Source: Gnetum montanum
Lineage: Eukaryota > Streptophyta > Gnetopsida > Gnetales > Gnetaceae
Assembly: GCA_015680685.1 (NCBI GenBank)
Contig: MNCI01009068.1
Location: 131,306 to 157,644, forward strand
Direction: 5' to 3'
Length of the DNA stretch: 26,339 nt
Positions 1 to 10,326 of this stretch are shown here, one piece after another (position 1 is the first letter of the stretch; every line of letters begins with the position of its first letter). A model generated the notes under the pieces. The model was not told where the DNA came from. It worked only from the letters and a program-made list of their open reading frames with translations, and searched no databases. The translations under genes were made by a program, and so were the position numbers.

Positions 1-257
1 ACCCCAAGTAAGTTCTTGTTAGTTATTGAGAAGGTCCTAGGCCTTTCGGGCCTCCTTGTTCTATGGGATGTCTCATCCTCACTAGAAGCGTCAGAGTTGG
101 ATGACGAGAGTCTTTGAGTATCGTTGGGGTGTTCATAAACGTAGGGGACTCCTGCATAAGGTTGAGCACTCCAATCTTCATTGTCATCTAATTCGTTGGT
201 TCTCCAATGAACTACCTCACCAGATGTGGCATTATTATAGTCTTGTAGGAGAGGCAT
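1..257 (-). CDS. Partial gag N-terminus of copy A, open to the window edge
   Basis: The first ATG after the leader is at 257-255 on the minus strand, about 140 bases downstream of the LTR. It opens 85 codons with no stop, running off the left edge. The protein starts MPLLQDYNNATSGEVVHW and is acidic and Asp/Asn/Ser rich, with a later Arg-rich patch (TRRPERPRTF). I recognise no domain. The call as gag rests on position, the first ORF after LTR and PBS. It does not match the gag N-terminus of copies B and E. It is notable as one of the few element reading frames here without a break. An alternative is that it is an untranslated leader that happens to stay open. Confidence 0.55.
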   Translation of the reverse strand, partial: MPLLQDYNNATSGEVVHWRTNELDDNEDWSAQPYAGVPYVYEHPNDTQRLSSSNSDASSEDETSHRTRRPERPRTFSITNKNLLG

Positions 258-379
258 GGTTGTGAAGCTGTGTGTGAATTCGTATGTGACTTTTTGTAAT
301 TAATTCTTCTTAAAAGATATATCATTAATTCCTATACAACAACCTTGTATGATATAACTAATCTAGATAACTAGCACCA

Positions 380-397
380 TCCTCGACAATGACACCA
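380..397 (-). other. Primer-binding site of copy A (tRNA-Asp type, decayed)
   Basis: On the minus strand the sequence two bases inside the LTR end reads TGGTGTCATTGTCGAGGA. It fits TGGCGCCGTTGCCGGGGA, the complement of a plant tRNA-Asp 3' end, with five differences. All five are transitions, as expected from cytosine deamination. Spacing to the LTR matches copies B and E. Confidence 0.75.
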
Positions 398-1121
398 ATG
401 ATGAGTGGTGAGGTACCCCTACACTCAACCATACGAATATGAGCGTTACACGCACAATTCGGTTGAACTCCGCAAACGGACAAGTTGTGGCACCTAGAGA
501 GTTAGCCTTAGGTCGCAGTTTGATATCTTCCCACCTGGACTAGTATTGGCTTTGTCACGTATGGTTTAGTCCAAAGTGAAGTGTATGATATGGTTTCTAA
601 CCTAATGCTACTCCTAAAGGCAATGGAAATAAGATTAACTAAGCTAGGAGGAAAGGGTGAGAGAGAATCTAAACTAGCCTAAGTGCAATGAGCATCTGTT
701 CCTTGATTATCCATACACATCTTGGACTTCATGCACGACTACCATTGGGATTACCAAGTGCAGATCCAAGGTACACTACTGAGTTACCAAGTAGTCACAC
801 TTAAATGCTCGTAATCAAGTCATACTCATTCCGCGTTCAATAGGAGTTTAAGGGTGAGAAGAGATTAACTAGGAAAGTAGTAAATAAAAATTAATTAAAT
901 AATTAAACTAAGTGAATGCTGCAATGATGAAGTAATCTCGATCTTTATTTTTGATCATGTGTGTGTCCAAGTACATCACACTCGAATAAGGATGCCGTAC
1001 AATTACAATCACCACACTGCGAGCATACACGGGGAAATAATTCTAACTCTAAGAAGGAAAAACTGCAAGAGTTTGGGTAAGGAACTAAGAACTAACTGCT
1101 AGAACAAGGAAAGCTGCCTCT

Positions 1122-1129
1122 TATTTATA
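1122..1129 (-). promoter_or_regulatory. TATA box of copy A LTR
   Basis: TATAAATA on the minus strand, at the position homologous to the TATA box of every other LTR copy here. It follows the GATATC module array. Confidence 0.75.
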
Positions 1130-1145
1130 GAAATTGAGGCAGGCT

Positions 1146-1249
1146 ACGATATCGCGTATGTGATATCGCGACTGATGCGATCTCGCGTATGTGATATTGC
1201 GGCCATTGTGATATCACGGCTGTGATATCATAGCAGCGATATCACAGCC
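1146..1249 (-). promoter_or_regulatory. Array of seven GATATC palindromic modules in the U3 of copy A
   Basis: Six-base cores start at 1148, 1162, 1179, 1193, 1210, 1224 and 1238. Five are GATATC, one is GATCTC and one GATATT. Flanks are mostly CG or CA/TG dinucleotides, giving a near-palindromic CGATATCGCG-like unit. Core spacing is 14, 17, 14, 17, 14 and 14 bp. The array sits directly upstream of the TATA box, so it is placed like an upstream promoter element. What binds it is unknown. Copies B and C keep one module, D and E two. Confidence 0.7.
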
Positions 1250-1904
1250 AACAAATTCATTACTCATCACCTTTGGAGATGCTTGGATAAAATATACATT
1301 TGAAACCTCATAAAATTTTGCATATTATAACCAATCTTCATCATGTAGCTTTCACCCCATGGAACTTAAGGCAAAATTTCATTGTAAATGTGAAAGTTGT
1401 AACCCATAATGGGCAATTTCACATACTTTATACTTTTGGGGCTGAATAATGCCTCATAAGTGGTCAAAGCCTCATTCCCCAAGTGAAAAAGGTCACCTAG
1501 TGTCTATATTTGGGCTTGGGGGGTCAAAAATGCCTTTTGGAATGCCAAAAAAGGTAATTTGATGGGGGGTAGACATCTTTCTACATTGAAAACACATGCA
1601 GGGGATTAGAACCCCCAACATGGAAGCCACAAAAAGCAAAATTCATCAAGTTATGCACTTTAACATTGACTAGCCACTTGAAGAGCTCAATGTGGAAGAT
1701 TCATCTCCAATGTGGAAAGGATGCCCTAGTTACTATTACTAGTAAATGAAATGGACATGGGGTGAAGCACTTACTATGTTTAGTAACCCCTCAAATTTGG
1801 GCACCCATTTCACCTGAATTTGGCAACCAATTTGCAAAAAAATCACATCAAATTCGTAGCCTAATCATACCCAATTTCTAACTCCATTCATGGGCCAAAA
1901 CTCC

Positions 1905-1912
1905 TATAAAAG
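1905..1912 (+). promoter_or_regulatory. TATA box of the old element's LTR-like region
   Basis: TATAAAAG preceded by CTCC, a good plant core-promoter match. It precedes an AATAAA at 2436 by about 530 bp. Confidence 0.45.
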
Positions 1913-2226
1913 CCAAACTCCAACACCATTTATAGGTTTCAGATTTTTTGACAAGGTTTAGTAATTTTAAGCAAAAGTTAGAGCAATTGGTTCCACACAT
2001 TTTTTTACAACAATTTGCATATACACAACTCCATGCTTGGGGCATTTTCAAGCACTCAAGAGCTCTTATAAATTCCCATACTTTCAATCTCTTGAAGCCC
2101 AATGTTGAAGCAATGAGGCCTTGAGATTTGGTGAATTTTGGTGTTAACATTGCACTTCTAGGATTCCAAACCTAGCATGGAGCAACTTGGCATTCAAACA
2201 TTCCACATTTCTCACCAATCCACGCT

Positions 2227-2244
2227 CCCCCCCCCCCCCCCCCN
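2227..2244 (+). repeat. Poly-C run ending in an ambiguous base
   Basis: Seventeen C bases (2227-2243) are followed by one N. This is a homopolymer the assembly did not resolve; its true length is unknown. Confidence 0.9.
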
Positions 2245-2718
2245 ACTGGCAAATCCAAGGTTGTAGCAACAAAGGAAAGTTCGATAACATTAAGAGTGGC
2301 TTAGCACCCAGATCATGGAGCAGATCATCTCAGCTTCAACAGGCTTTGAACTCTTGCACAAGTGAACCTACTTTTTGCTTATCGAGGCACCATTTTTTGT
2401 ACACATTTCTCTAACTTATTCTTTATTCTTTTCTTAATAAAATTTTGAGTTTTGAGTTTTGTGTTTAATAGAATTAAATTTATTATTTGTGCATTATCTA
2501 GATCTATTTATATTTCCATGTTTGCATCTCCCAAGTCCCTAGTTGATCTGCTCAACTGACCAAGGTGGTCTAAATCCCATTTTTATTGCAAAGGCCTTGG
2601 ATTCAGGGTTGAGGAACTGCTTGCACGAGGAATCCTTGGTTTTCTTCCTGTTCTAACAATTGAGGTTTTCGATCACAACAACTTTTCTTAACACTAGAAG
2701 GAGGGCCTTCACCTAAAT

Positions 2719-3660
2719 TTTTTAGCTAGATCTATCATTTTCATAGCCATCTGCAAACTTTTCCTTAATTTTTGTAGCCAAAACCTTTGAAAATCAACAT
2801 TAGTCTTTCTCCCCCTGTGACCAAAACTACAACATGGAAGTTGCAAGTGGTTGGGTTTTGGTTTTTCACAACACTTGTAAATTTTAAACCCCAAAGCCAG
2901 CATTGGCATCTCTTTCCCCCATTGTTTTTGTTGCCAAAAGTTTATTTTCTAGCTTCTAAAAGTAGGTGGTTCAACTCATCCATGAGTTAACTTTTCCCTT
3001 CCATTTTTCCAAGCTGAGAGAATTAGCAGCTACCTGAAACCAATTTTAGTGGAAAAATACTAACTTTCCACTTTCATTTTCAACCTTTTCCCCTATCAAC
3101 ATTAAGGTAGGATGTGTGAGATTCCCATCATCTCACCCTGCTTCTTTCCCCCCTCTACCATACCCAGCGTTGATGAAGGTTGAAACCAATTTTATAACTA
3201 AATCTGCTTTTGTTATAAGTTGAAAGACATTTTCTAGCCAAAACTCCCAAGGAATCCAATGCTACCATTCTCCCCTTCCCTCCTTGTGGTAGAAACCTTA
3301 GCATGGAAGCTATAGGTGGTTTGGATACTAGAATTTCACAACATCTATTGTGAATTCCTAGAGCAAAGCTAGCGTGGAAGCCTTGGTAAACATTTAATTT
3401 TTGTTGACATAATCTTTGTCACTAAACCAACGTTGGTTTCCATACCAACCAAGCCCATTGTTCCCTCCTTTTTGGTAAAAGTTGGAAACCTACCAAAACC
3501 ATCTTTGGAAACTGCCAAGTTTCCATTTTGATCTTCAAACTTGCCTCCCTCTCTCCAATGTTCAAATAGGAAGGTGTGATGTCTCCATTATCTCATGCCA
3601 CTTCCCCCACCCCCCCTATCATACCCAATGTAGAGGCACTTGGGAAGCCAACTTAGGGAA
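2719..3660 (+). repeat. Divergent tandem duplication, unit about 470 bp, in the old element's 5' region
   Basis: The stretch from about 2719 reappears in order from about 3189. Matching landmarks are CTCCCC near 2807 and 3269, ACATGGAAG/GCATGGAAG at 2832/3303, TTTCACAACA at 2865/3344, and CCATCATCTCA/CCATTATCTCA at 3127/3587. Each is shifted 460-480 bases. The copies are strongly diverged. Pyrimidine-rich CTTCCCCCC stretches occur in both. No coding region is supported between 2680 and 3858. Confidence 0.65.
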
Positions 3661-3858
3661 GGTTTAAAGCCAACGTTACCAATATTCTATTTCTGGTAAA
3701 GGGGTAAACCCCGCTTATCCCTCGCTTACTAATTATAGTAAGTATATCATTTTTTGCCATTTTCATTTTCTCTAAGAGTTTTTAAATTCCATTCACTAGA
3801 ATTTACTCCTATCTTAACATTTATAGCCTATTCTTAAGCAATTATCAGCAATATAACC

Positions 3859-5485
3859 ATGTCTTTTGGAAAATCCACCAAATTTCCCTTCACCTTCACT
3901 AGCAAAGATCATAACCAACAAGTCATGAGGATGTATGATCCCAAAGACCCTGTAGTCGTTGAGTGTAGGCAATTGTTGAAAGTTAGAGGGGAGAGTCTTG
4001 ATTTTGCAACTATAAAGGAAGATCGTTATAGCTTCATTTATGCTAAAATATAGGCAGGCATGTTAATTCCACAAATTGAATCCAAGGCCAAAAGGAAGTT
4101 TCAGCTCATACACAGGGGTGGAAAAGAGTACATCCCTTCCCCATATGAAGAAATTCCCCTTAATGATGTTTATTAATTACCCCATAGGAGGAAGATGACA
4201 AGCCTACCTTTGGGGAACAACAAGAAGAAGAGGATGAATTTAGGGTAGAATCTAAGCCTGAAAACATCCTTGGAGGGCCATTTGAACAAACTTTTCCCAA
4301 GGTCACGAAACCTTACCCTAATGCTTTTGTTTTCTTCATGGGCATGGTGCCAACATCTTCCACTCCTCTACACCCTACTACAGCAAACCCCACACTACTT
4401 GTAGCAACACATCACACTCAGTCAATGCCACAAACAACAAATTATAACATATTAATGCCATTTGCAACATAGCCAGAAAATAAAAAACCATCAATGGTGG
4501 GTTTTACCACTGCAAATTTGATAACTACTCACATGGGGTCCATCATGAGATCCCCCCACAACACAAGGGTCACACACTACGTTTATCCCATTTGTTCCTC
4601 AAGTACCCACACAAACATCTTTTCCTTTGTTTGGCCCATAAGCCACAACCATAGTGCAACCTTTTCCTTCTATCATGCAATCCATAGTAAGGCCACAAGC
4701 CTCACAATGGATACCACCACCTTATGTACAAACCTCACAAACTATGGGGCCACCGCAAGGCTTAGATCAAGCCTTTCAAATGATCCAAGACCTAACAGAG
4801 GAATTGAAAAGGCTTAAAGCCTCTACCACACAAATCGTCAAGATTATGGACTTCTACCAAGACGATCCCATAAGTTCTATGGTCCCACCCTTGACACTTC
4901 CTCTTGGTATCCCCATTCCATAATTTAGCAAATATAATAAAGAAGGTGATCCTAATGCTCATCTTATCACCTTTCGATCTAAATGTTTGCTCTTACAGCC
5001 ATGGCCTCATACCATCATGAGGATTTTCCCTATGTCTTTGTCTAGGAAAGCACTTGATTGGTATCACGCATTACCCAAAGGATCTATATCCTCTCTGGAA
5101 TACTTAGTAGCCATGTTTGTTAACTGCTTCAAATATAACTTAGAGCCTGACATAACAATTGACCAACTCATGAAGGTCAAGTAAGGGCTCTTAGAACCTG
5201 TATAGAAATTCATTTAGCAGTGGAATGTACTACTGAATGAAATACTAGAGGCCACAAGTGAAGCCCACTTGTTAGCTATATTCAAGGGAGTAGTTAATGA
5301 CTTCATCAAGTCAAAACTGTACTACCTTGATCCACGGTCTCTTAGCCAAGCATTCTCACAAACTAAAAACATAGAGGATGCTACAAAGGCCAACCATGAT
5401 CTGGCCTATATATAATATCAAACCAACATGCTCAAAGAGACAAAGAAAAGAGTAAACAAAGAAACACTACCGTATCAACCGTAAC
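3859..5485 (+). pseudogene. Gag of the old Tat-like element, first part, broken
   Basis: The reading starts at ATG 3859 (MSFGKSTKFPFTF) and includes YDPKDPVVVECRQLL. An acidic Glu-rich hinge follows (about 4190-4290), then a Pro/Thr/Gln-rich stretch. From 4654 a frame runs through FQMIQDLTEELKRLK, then GDPNAHLITF, SLSRKALDWYHALPKGSISS and FKYNLEPDITIDQL (4924-5184), and on to 5480. The core layout (GDP..HL..., ..A..WY..L..., F...F) is that of the retrotransposon gag capsid domain. Several stops (for example 4924, 5182) and frame changes break it. It is interrupted at 5485 by copy B and resumes at 12254. Confidence 0.7.
5481..5485 (+). repeat. Target-site duplication GTAAC, left copy (copy B)
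   Basis: GTAAC directly precedes the LTR start at 5486 and recurs at 12254-12258, immediately after the 3' LTR. Confidence 0.88.
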
Positions 5486-6252
5486 TGATGAGCCGTGATA
5501 TTGCGTCCTACCTCATCTTCTATAAATAAGAGGCGGTGCCCTTTGTTCCAAGGTAGTAAGACTTAGACATTTAGCCAGATTCTTGCAATTTAGTCATTTC
5601 AGAGTTAGAATAATTTCTGTGTGCCCACAGGAGGAGTCATAGAGTGAATAGATCTTTATTCGAGCAATTTGTACCTAAGCACACATTTGTGTATGACAAT
5701 AAAGACGAACTTTATGATAAACCTTGCAGCATATAGATTAAGCTAGTTAGTAATTAATTATTATTGAATGTTTAATGCTTTCCTAGTTAATTAATATCTC
5801 TCTCAACCTTCGACCCTCCTAGTTAAGTACACTTAGTATGACTGCTTCGAGAATGCATGTAGCACTTGGTAACCCAGTAACAATTAGCGTTTGGTAATCC
5901 CAATAGCGTTGCACTAGTTCAAGATGCGTACAGCAAGTGGGAATGGATACTAGTGTTAGAAACATTTAGAAACTAGTTAGTGAATAGTTAAGATAAATTA
6001 TCCACTTAGTTCTCTCTCCCTCTCCTTTATTAACAGTAGACATAAAAAAGATAAAAGCTATAAAAATCATATACCTCAAGCTTACTTAACCATACAACCG
6101 TGACAATACAAGTAAGTTTGGGAAGAAAACGATTGATTAACCCTGAGTTTTCCATTAAGGCATGTAAGCACTTAGTCCTTGGAGTTCGACCGGATCATGC
6201 ATGAAACGCTTGTATTTGTATGGTTGAGTGTAGGGTACCTTGCCACTCATCA
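5486..6252 (+). repeat. 5' LTR of copy B (767 bp)
   Basis: Begins TGATGAG and ends CTCATCA. A single GATATT module (5496-5501) precedes the TATA box, and AATAAA follows 177 bases after it. It is homologous over its length to 11486-12253, 16062-16836 and 21493-22272. Confidence 0.92.
5521..5528 (+). promoter_or_regulatory. TATA box of copy B 5' LTR
   Basis: TATAAATA only 35 bp from the LTR start, so U3 is unusually short. The probable polyadenylation signal AATAAA lies at 5698-5703. Confidence 0.75.
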
Positions 6253-6253
6253 T

Positions 6254-6271
6254 TGGTGCCGTTGCCAAGGA
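6254..6271 (+). other. Primer-binding site of copy B (tRNA-Asp type)
   Basis: TGGTGCCGTTGCCAAGGA starts two bases after the LTR end. It matches the tRNA-Asp-type site TGGCGCCGTTGCCGGGGA with three transitions. Confidence 0.85.
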
Positions 6272-6395
6272 CTTAGTTGTTTGTGCGCTGCATAGAACTT
6301 AGGAAATCATTCATATCATTGGAATGCTAGAACGAACCCTTAGGGTTAATCAAAGAAAGACAAGATAACGGTTCATTCACACCGAACAAGACAAG

Positions 6396-9300
6396 ATGTC
6401 TTCTTCTTTGCATAAGAGCACTTCACTACCTAGGACTAACACAAGAGATAGTCGGCAGCATAATACACATAACCAAGATCCACCAGTTCCTCAACAGTTT
6501 CGTGTGGTATATACTCATCCCGATGAGTATGTACCTGATTTCACCTTTATTCTCCACCAAGATGAACAATTGTGTTGGAGAGACTTGGAGGGTAACATAG
6601 TGTTACCTCTAGACCGATCAGTCCCCAACATGCTCCTTCGTGCTCTCACATGAATAGGCATGCCGCTTTTATACGTAGAATACGCTGCATGCAATCATGA
6701 CACAAGGGACTATCATCCCATAGAAGCGCAACGTCAAAGGGACTTACAACAGGAGAGATACCATACATCCTTGAAGGGTAAATGACCCCATAATGCTCTG
6801 CACGTCTTGAGTGAAATTGAGGATGGTGAACCTACTTCAACAGGTTCCCCACAAAACAATGTTCCTCCTCCTAATGTTTGTCAAGAGGTGGTGTATCAGA
6901 ACCTCCACTCCACTATTCATAACTTTGGTTCTAATACCACGAACACACGATAAGAGCGAACGTTCTGATCATGATCATGATCGAGACTGAGACCACTAAA
7001 GTGAAGGTAGAAAACATTATCATGGCGATGGTTCTCCTTCTTCTTCACCTTCATCATCACCTTCACCCTCTCCTTGAATGTCCAGACGCAGTCATAGGGA
7101 AACCAATCGTGAGGATAAGGGAAAATGAAGTGAAAGACATCGACGAGACAATCGAGAATGAGGATGAGGGCACTCTAAGGAATCAAGGCATAGAAGAAGG
7201 GAGAGTAGGGAACCGCGTAAACACCATAGACGCTATGAATGAGATGATCATGAAGAACCCCTACTCGCAACTAGAAGCATGCTAGATATAACGAAGGCTG
7301 TAAGAGTTCCAACAAGGCACCAAAAGGATAGTAGGATCAAGAGGTTAGACATGAACAACATCCCACGATTTGAAGGGGGATACAATGCTGATCCTCAAAA
7401 TAATTTACAAGCATTCCATAATGCATGTGCCTTGCAAAACATAGAAAACAAATGGCAAAAACTGAAGTTGTTCCCAAGAACACTAGTAAAAGAAGCTGAA
7501 AGATGGTACCGGTTCTTAGAACTAGAATCCATCCGGAGGTGGAGTGCAATGTTAGAACTATTTAATGATAAGTACCAAACATACTCCTAAGTGTCTAACC
7601 TACGAAAGCAAATCCAAGGATGGAAGCAAGGAAATCATGAACCCTTGGTTGCTGCCATGGCCCGCTATTATGCACTATTACATCATTACCCTGGCCATGG
7701 TTATTCACAGCAGGATCAACTACGTCATCTCATGGATGGACTTAGGCATGAAACAAGAAGAACCCTTGGGACGTATTCCCAAGGAAGATTATCAAAGCTT
7801 AGGTCTCATCAAATTCATAGATTGCTAGAGCAAGTAGCCAAAGAAGAAGGTGAGCTACGAAAGAGAGAAAGTGTAGACGAATACAACTAAGACCCTTCCC
7901 TCTGAAAAAGGGGAGTGAGATTATGTGAGGAGGAAGAAGAGTCACCACTCAAAGAGATGGTGAATAGAAAAACTTTGCCGCTCGAAAAGTTAACAACAGA
8001 AGTATTGGCAAAGGTAGACCAAATGTGGGACTCCCTAGATAGTAGGTTTGAAACTATTCTTAAAATTGTAGATGAGTCTAGGGAGTGAGGTAGTGACCAT
8101 GACAAAAAGAAAAAGAGAGAAGTGGATAATGCACGTAACAAGGGTAAGGGGAAAATGGCCATCATAGAAGAGGTTGTGGATTCAGACACAGACAGTGATG
8201 GTGGATGCAAGATATGCCAATACGACAATCCTAAGGGATGTTGCCCAGTGATCTCACATCTACAAGAGTCTGGGGTGTATGCCCTCAACCCACGACTTAG
8301 TAAATGGCAAGCACCCCAATGATTACCTTATCCCCAAGGTAACACCAGGAAGTTCCACCAGCCTTCAACATATTATCCAAGTGGAACTCCACCACAACCC
8401 ATTGAGCAACATCAACAATGGCAATACCCACTATCATGGGGGATGCCACCACTAAGGCAACAATACCCCTACTGGCAACCAGACCCATATGGCTACTACA
8501 TGCAGCATCCAATCTCTCCACGTGACTCTGTTAGTCACGTTACACCACAACATCACTACCAAGCTTGTGAGTATTATAGAACTCCTTCTCCTAGGGAAGA
8601 TAACCCACAAACATACCATCCTTCAAATCCATTCGCAACTCTCACACCAATAACTCCATTACCACCCATTCCAGCAATGCAAGAGGAACTCCCTACTCAA
8701 CCGCAACAACGCAATGCCACGAGGGCTATGAATCCTCAACCCGCTACTGGTTTTGACAACCATATGAAGAAAAGACCTTTCTTCAGAACCAACAATCCAA
8801 CTAAGTCCTCACAACCACAAGTGATTGAACCTTTGAACGCCTCCCCATCAAGTAAGGCTTTAGAGCTCCCTTTAAACCAAACACCAAGCTCAACGCATAC
8901 GGTTATGTTAACACATGCCATTATTAATTAGATTAAGGTTGGCCACCTTCCTAAGAAATTCTCTGATCCTGGAATCCCTCTAATCTATCTCTAAATCACT
9001 GGGAATGAGCCATGCAAAGCTCTTTTAGACTCAGGTTCTAGAGTCAACTTAATATCACAAGATATGTACAAAGCATGGAACTTGCCTCCATTAAGGAAGA
9101 GCAATATTCGCTTAGAGCTAGCCGACTAGTCCATCACTATTCCCTCGGGACTAGTGGAGGATATTGTTACCACTCTGTGTGGGTGGTCGTACCCAGCTAA
9201 TTTCCTAGTGATACAAGTGAATAACAATAAAGGGGACTTCCCAATAATAATGGGAAGGGCATGGCTAAGTACTATAGATGCACACCTAGGAATCCATGAT

Positions 9301-9674
9301 CTTTCCCTAAAAATATCTAAAGAGAATACTTTTGGAAAGATCGAGAAGAAGAATGTTCCAGCATCACATACAGTGATACATGGTGCGATTGCATGCAGAA
9401 ATCATGGGTTGTGCAAAGTTTAGCATTACTCGCATGCAACTGGTGTGCACAAGACCTTAACCTACAAAAGTGCATGTATGCAGCAACCACAGGAAAAGAA
9501 GACACCCAGTGGCTGATAACTGATCAAGAGAGTAACTCACTAACATGCATGGAAGTAACTGAGGGAATAACTTGCACTTACATCGAAAGTATAGATGCAC
9601 TAGAGCAAGTCCATGGCTACCTTCCAAACCTTAACCTAGAAAACATCAACTGGGGGAAGTTGGAAATTCCTTAA
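6396..9674 (+). pseudogene. Gag-protease polyprotein of copy B, broken
   Basis: The start is ATG 6396 (MSSSLHKSTSLPRTNTR). One frame change lies near 6930-6960, where about 30 bases present in copy E are missing. The frame then holds to about 9355, where a two-base loss shifts it. Order: N-terminal FRVVYTHPDEYVPDF; Ser/Pro-rich then Arg/Ser-rich stretch (7020-7270); gag core FEGGYNADPQNNLQAFHNAC, VKEAERWYRFLE and FNDKYQTYS (7370-7590); Cys/His cluster CKICQYDNPKGCCP (8205-8250); Pro/Gln/Tyr-rich tail; then protease with LLDSGSRVNLIS (about 9025), flap region and PIIMGRAWL (about 9240-9275). The protease Asp-Ser-Gly is intact. At least ten stops interrupt it. Gag and protease share one frame, as in Athila-type elements. 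Confidence 0.85.
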
Positions 9675-10267
9675 AAAGTCAGAAAAGAGCCTTAATAAGA
9701 GATTGTTAGTCAATGTGCAACAGACCAAACCTTTCCATGAATTTAGAATGGTCAATGCACATAATACCTTTGAGAAGGGACGACCTTGCTCACTATTTTA
9801 TATCTCCCCCTTCCAACTCATTCATGGGGGAGATGGTCGCCTCTACTAACTAATCGAGGCCCTCAGTTCCTTTTTCAGTTTTTGTTTTACACATTTTTAT
9901 TTTACAAATTTCTTTAACTTTTCTTTTTTTTTCTTGCAACATCGTTTATACTTTTTCATTTATTTGTGTGATAATTTGTTTTATTTTTTTTATTTTTGTT
10001 TTGTTTGTTCTTGTTTTTGTTTTTGTTCTTGTTTTTATCTTTGTTTGTTTCATTAGATTCATCATCTAATAAGTGCTTCTAATGGTGGTATGAACTGTAT
10101 TTTATTGATTGCTAATGTTTGGTTTTTACCTTTGAGTTATAATGTTGATACTAAGGTATGGTTCTTTTGATATAATAGGCAATGAATCCATGTCATCCAT
10201 GCATCCATAAATTTCTATGGTCTCTCTTGGCTTGGAACTATACAATCCCCTTCTTTAATAATAAAAC

Positions 10268-10326
10268 NNNNNNNNNNNNNNNNNNNNNNNNNNNNNNNNN
10301 NNNNNNNNNNNNNNNNNNNNNNNNNN
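10268..10326. other. Assembly gap (59 N)
   Basis: Fifty-nine unknown bases inside the 3' region of copy B. Any sequence or reading frame across them cannot be judged. Confidence 0.99.

Larger units (their letters stand above)
1..1269 (-). mobile_element. Copy A: 5' end of a minus-strand Ty3/gypsy element, body off the left edge
   Basis: Read on the minus strand this is a 5' LTR (1269 down to 399), a primer-binding site next to it, an untranslated leader, and the start of a gag reading frame that leaves the window at base 1. The LTR belongs to the same family as copies B, D and E, with TGATGAG/CTCATCA ends, TATAAATA and the shared internal text. The leader and gag start do not resemble those of B and E, so this is a different subfamily or a recombinant that kept the LTR. 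Its second LTR and the far target duplication lie outside. The base group next to its outer end is CCTTT (1270-1274). Confidence 0.8.
399..1269 (-). repeat. 5' LTR of copy A (871 bp)
   Basis: The ends are the inverted repeat TGATGAG/CTCATCA. The interior aligns in reverse orientation to the LTRs at 5486, 11486, 16062 and 21493. It is about 90-100 bp longer than those copies. The extra length lies at the U3 end, between the LTR terminus and the TATA box, and consists of repeated GATATC modules. TATAAATA is at 1129-1122 (minus), 140 bp from the LTR start, against 35-54 bp in the others. Confidence 0.88.
1270..2680 (+). repeat. Probable 5' LTR region of the old element, gene-free
   Basis: No coding region is supported here. 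TATAAAAG lies at 1905-1912 and AATAAA at 2436-2441, spaced as in a transcribed LTR. After about 2680 comes ACACTAGAAGGAGGGCC, which may be a decayed primer-binding region. U3 text (about 1590-1720) includes CAACATGGAAG and AATGTGGAA words like those in the 180-bp array at 18570-21400, as expected if the array abuts the matching 3' U3. No second copy of this LTR is in the window, so the call is inferred. Confidence 0.4.

Noticed and set aside
1270-1274. CCTTT as a target duplication of copy A
   Set aside because: The other end of copy A is outside the window, so it cannot be tested.
1878-2150. 90-codon open frame on the minus strand
   Set aside because: Antisense to the TATA-containing LTR-like region, Cys/Leu-rich with no recognisable family.
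7887-8288. 133-codon open frame on the minus strand
   Set aside because: Antisense shadow of the copy B gag. The sense strand aligns with copy E protein, and the same antisense frame appears at 24001-24243 for that reason.
9823-9836. Purine tract CATGGGGGAGATGG as the real plus-strand primer site of copy B
   Set aside because: It lies 1.65 kb from the 3' LTR, whereas the functional tract must adjoin it; recorded only as a sequence feature of the 3' region.
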